A DNA stretch of 5,689 nucleotides from Acetobacteraceae bacterium (GTDB lineage Bacteria; Pseudomonadota; Alphaproteobacteria; Acetobacterales; Acetobacteraceae): contig CANJXD010000385.1 of the NCBI GenBank assembly GCA_947478535.1, forward strand, positions 1-5,689, given 5' to 3'. The notes below the pieces were generated by a model. It saw only the letters and a list, made by a program, of their open reading frames with translations, had not been told where the DNA came from and ran no database searches. Of the stretch, positions 5,539 through 5,689 are shown in pieces. Position 1 is the first letter of the stretch. Each line of letters starts with the position of its first letter. The position numbers and the translations under genes are program-made.

Positions 5539-5689
5539 CTATTCCGCCTTGATGCCGGCTTCCCGGACGATCCGGCCCCAGGTCTCGACCTCGCTGGCGA
5601 AGAAGGCGGCGAAGGCGTCCGGGCTGCTCTCCACCGGCTCGATGGTCAGGGCGGCGATGCGGGCGCGGACATCGGGGCGGGCCAGGGCC
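5539..5689 (-). CDS. Bug/TctC-family tripartite tricarboxylate transporter substrate-binding protein, C-terminal fragment
   Basis: The minus-strand frame is open from the window edge to a TAG stop at 5541-5539 and gives 49 residues. They include LARPDVRARIAALTIEPVES, a PDAFAAFFASEVETWGRI stretch and the terminus VREAGIKAE. The order 'DVR.R.AALG.EP...(T/S)P..FA.F...E...W...I..AGIK' is the hallmark C-terminus of Bug/TctC periplasmic binding proteins. These deliver carboxylates or related small acids to TctAB-type permeases, or act as orphan binders. The start, signal peptide and ligand-binding loops lie beyond the window, so the ligand cannot be suggested. It converges on tetR with a 22-bp gap and is probably unrelated to the tetR-controlled cluster. 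Confidence 0.85.
   Translation of the reverse strand, partial: ALARPDVRARIAALTIEPVESSPDAFAAFFASEVETWGRIVREAGIKAE

Overview
The window is about 70% GC by eye. It carries compact, partly overlapping genes, a Bug/TctC-type solute-binding protein and an IS3-type insertion sequence. This fits a high-GC alphaproteobacterium, most plausibly Acetobacteraceae (Roseomonas-like). The placement is an inference from gene content and composition, not a phylogenetic result.

Layout. Positions 1-148 are the right end of an IS3-family-like insertion sequence: the last 36 codons of an integrase-type transposase, then a terminal repeat ending at 148. The element has landed in a yjbH-like gene (outer-membrane beta-barrel linked to exopolysaccharide export). 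Only the C-terminal part of that gene remains (149-1895, + strand), and the N-terminal signal peptide region is missing. It converges on, and overlaps by 11 bp, an opgH/mdoH-type membrane glucosyltransferase gene (1885-3573, - strand).

opgH is the last gene of a tight three-gene minus-strand cluster. First comes an ABA4-like (DUF4281) small membrane protein (4380-4793). Next is an uncharacterised 259-residue polytopic membrane protein (3604-4383, 4-bp ATGA overlap). opgH follows after a 30-bp gap. A TetR-family regulator (4884-5516, + strand) is divergent. The 90-bp spacer between it and the cluster holds a 21-bp near-perfect palindrome with a diverged copy 31 bp away, a natural operator for the regulator. 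The last gene is the C-terminus of a Bug/TctC-type tricarboxylate-transporter binding protein (5539-5689, - strand), which runs off the window.

How the parts may work together. The simplest reading is a TetR-controlled envelope operon (ABA4-like protein, unknown membrane protein, OpgH-type glucan synthase) beside a second envelope-polysaccharide gene that has been broken by a transposon. The most unusual structural signal is a perfect 22-bp inverted repeat with a 28-bp spacer inside the opgH coding region, just before the catalytic domain. No opgG partner, RNA gene or CRISPR array is visible. No stretch over 300 bp lacks a gene.
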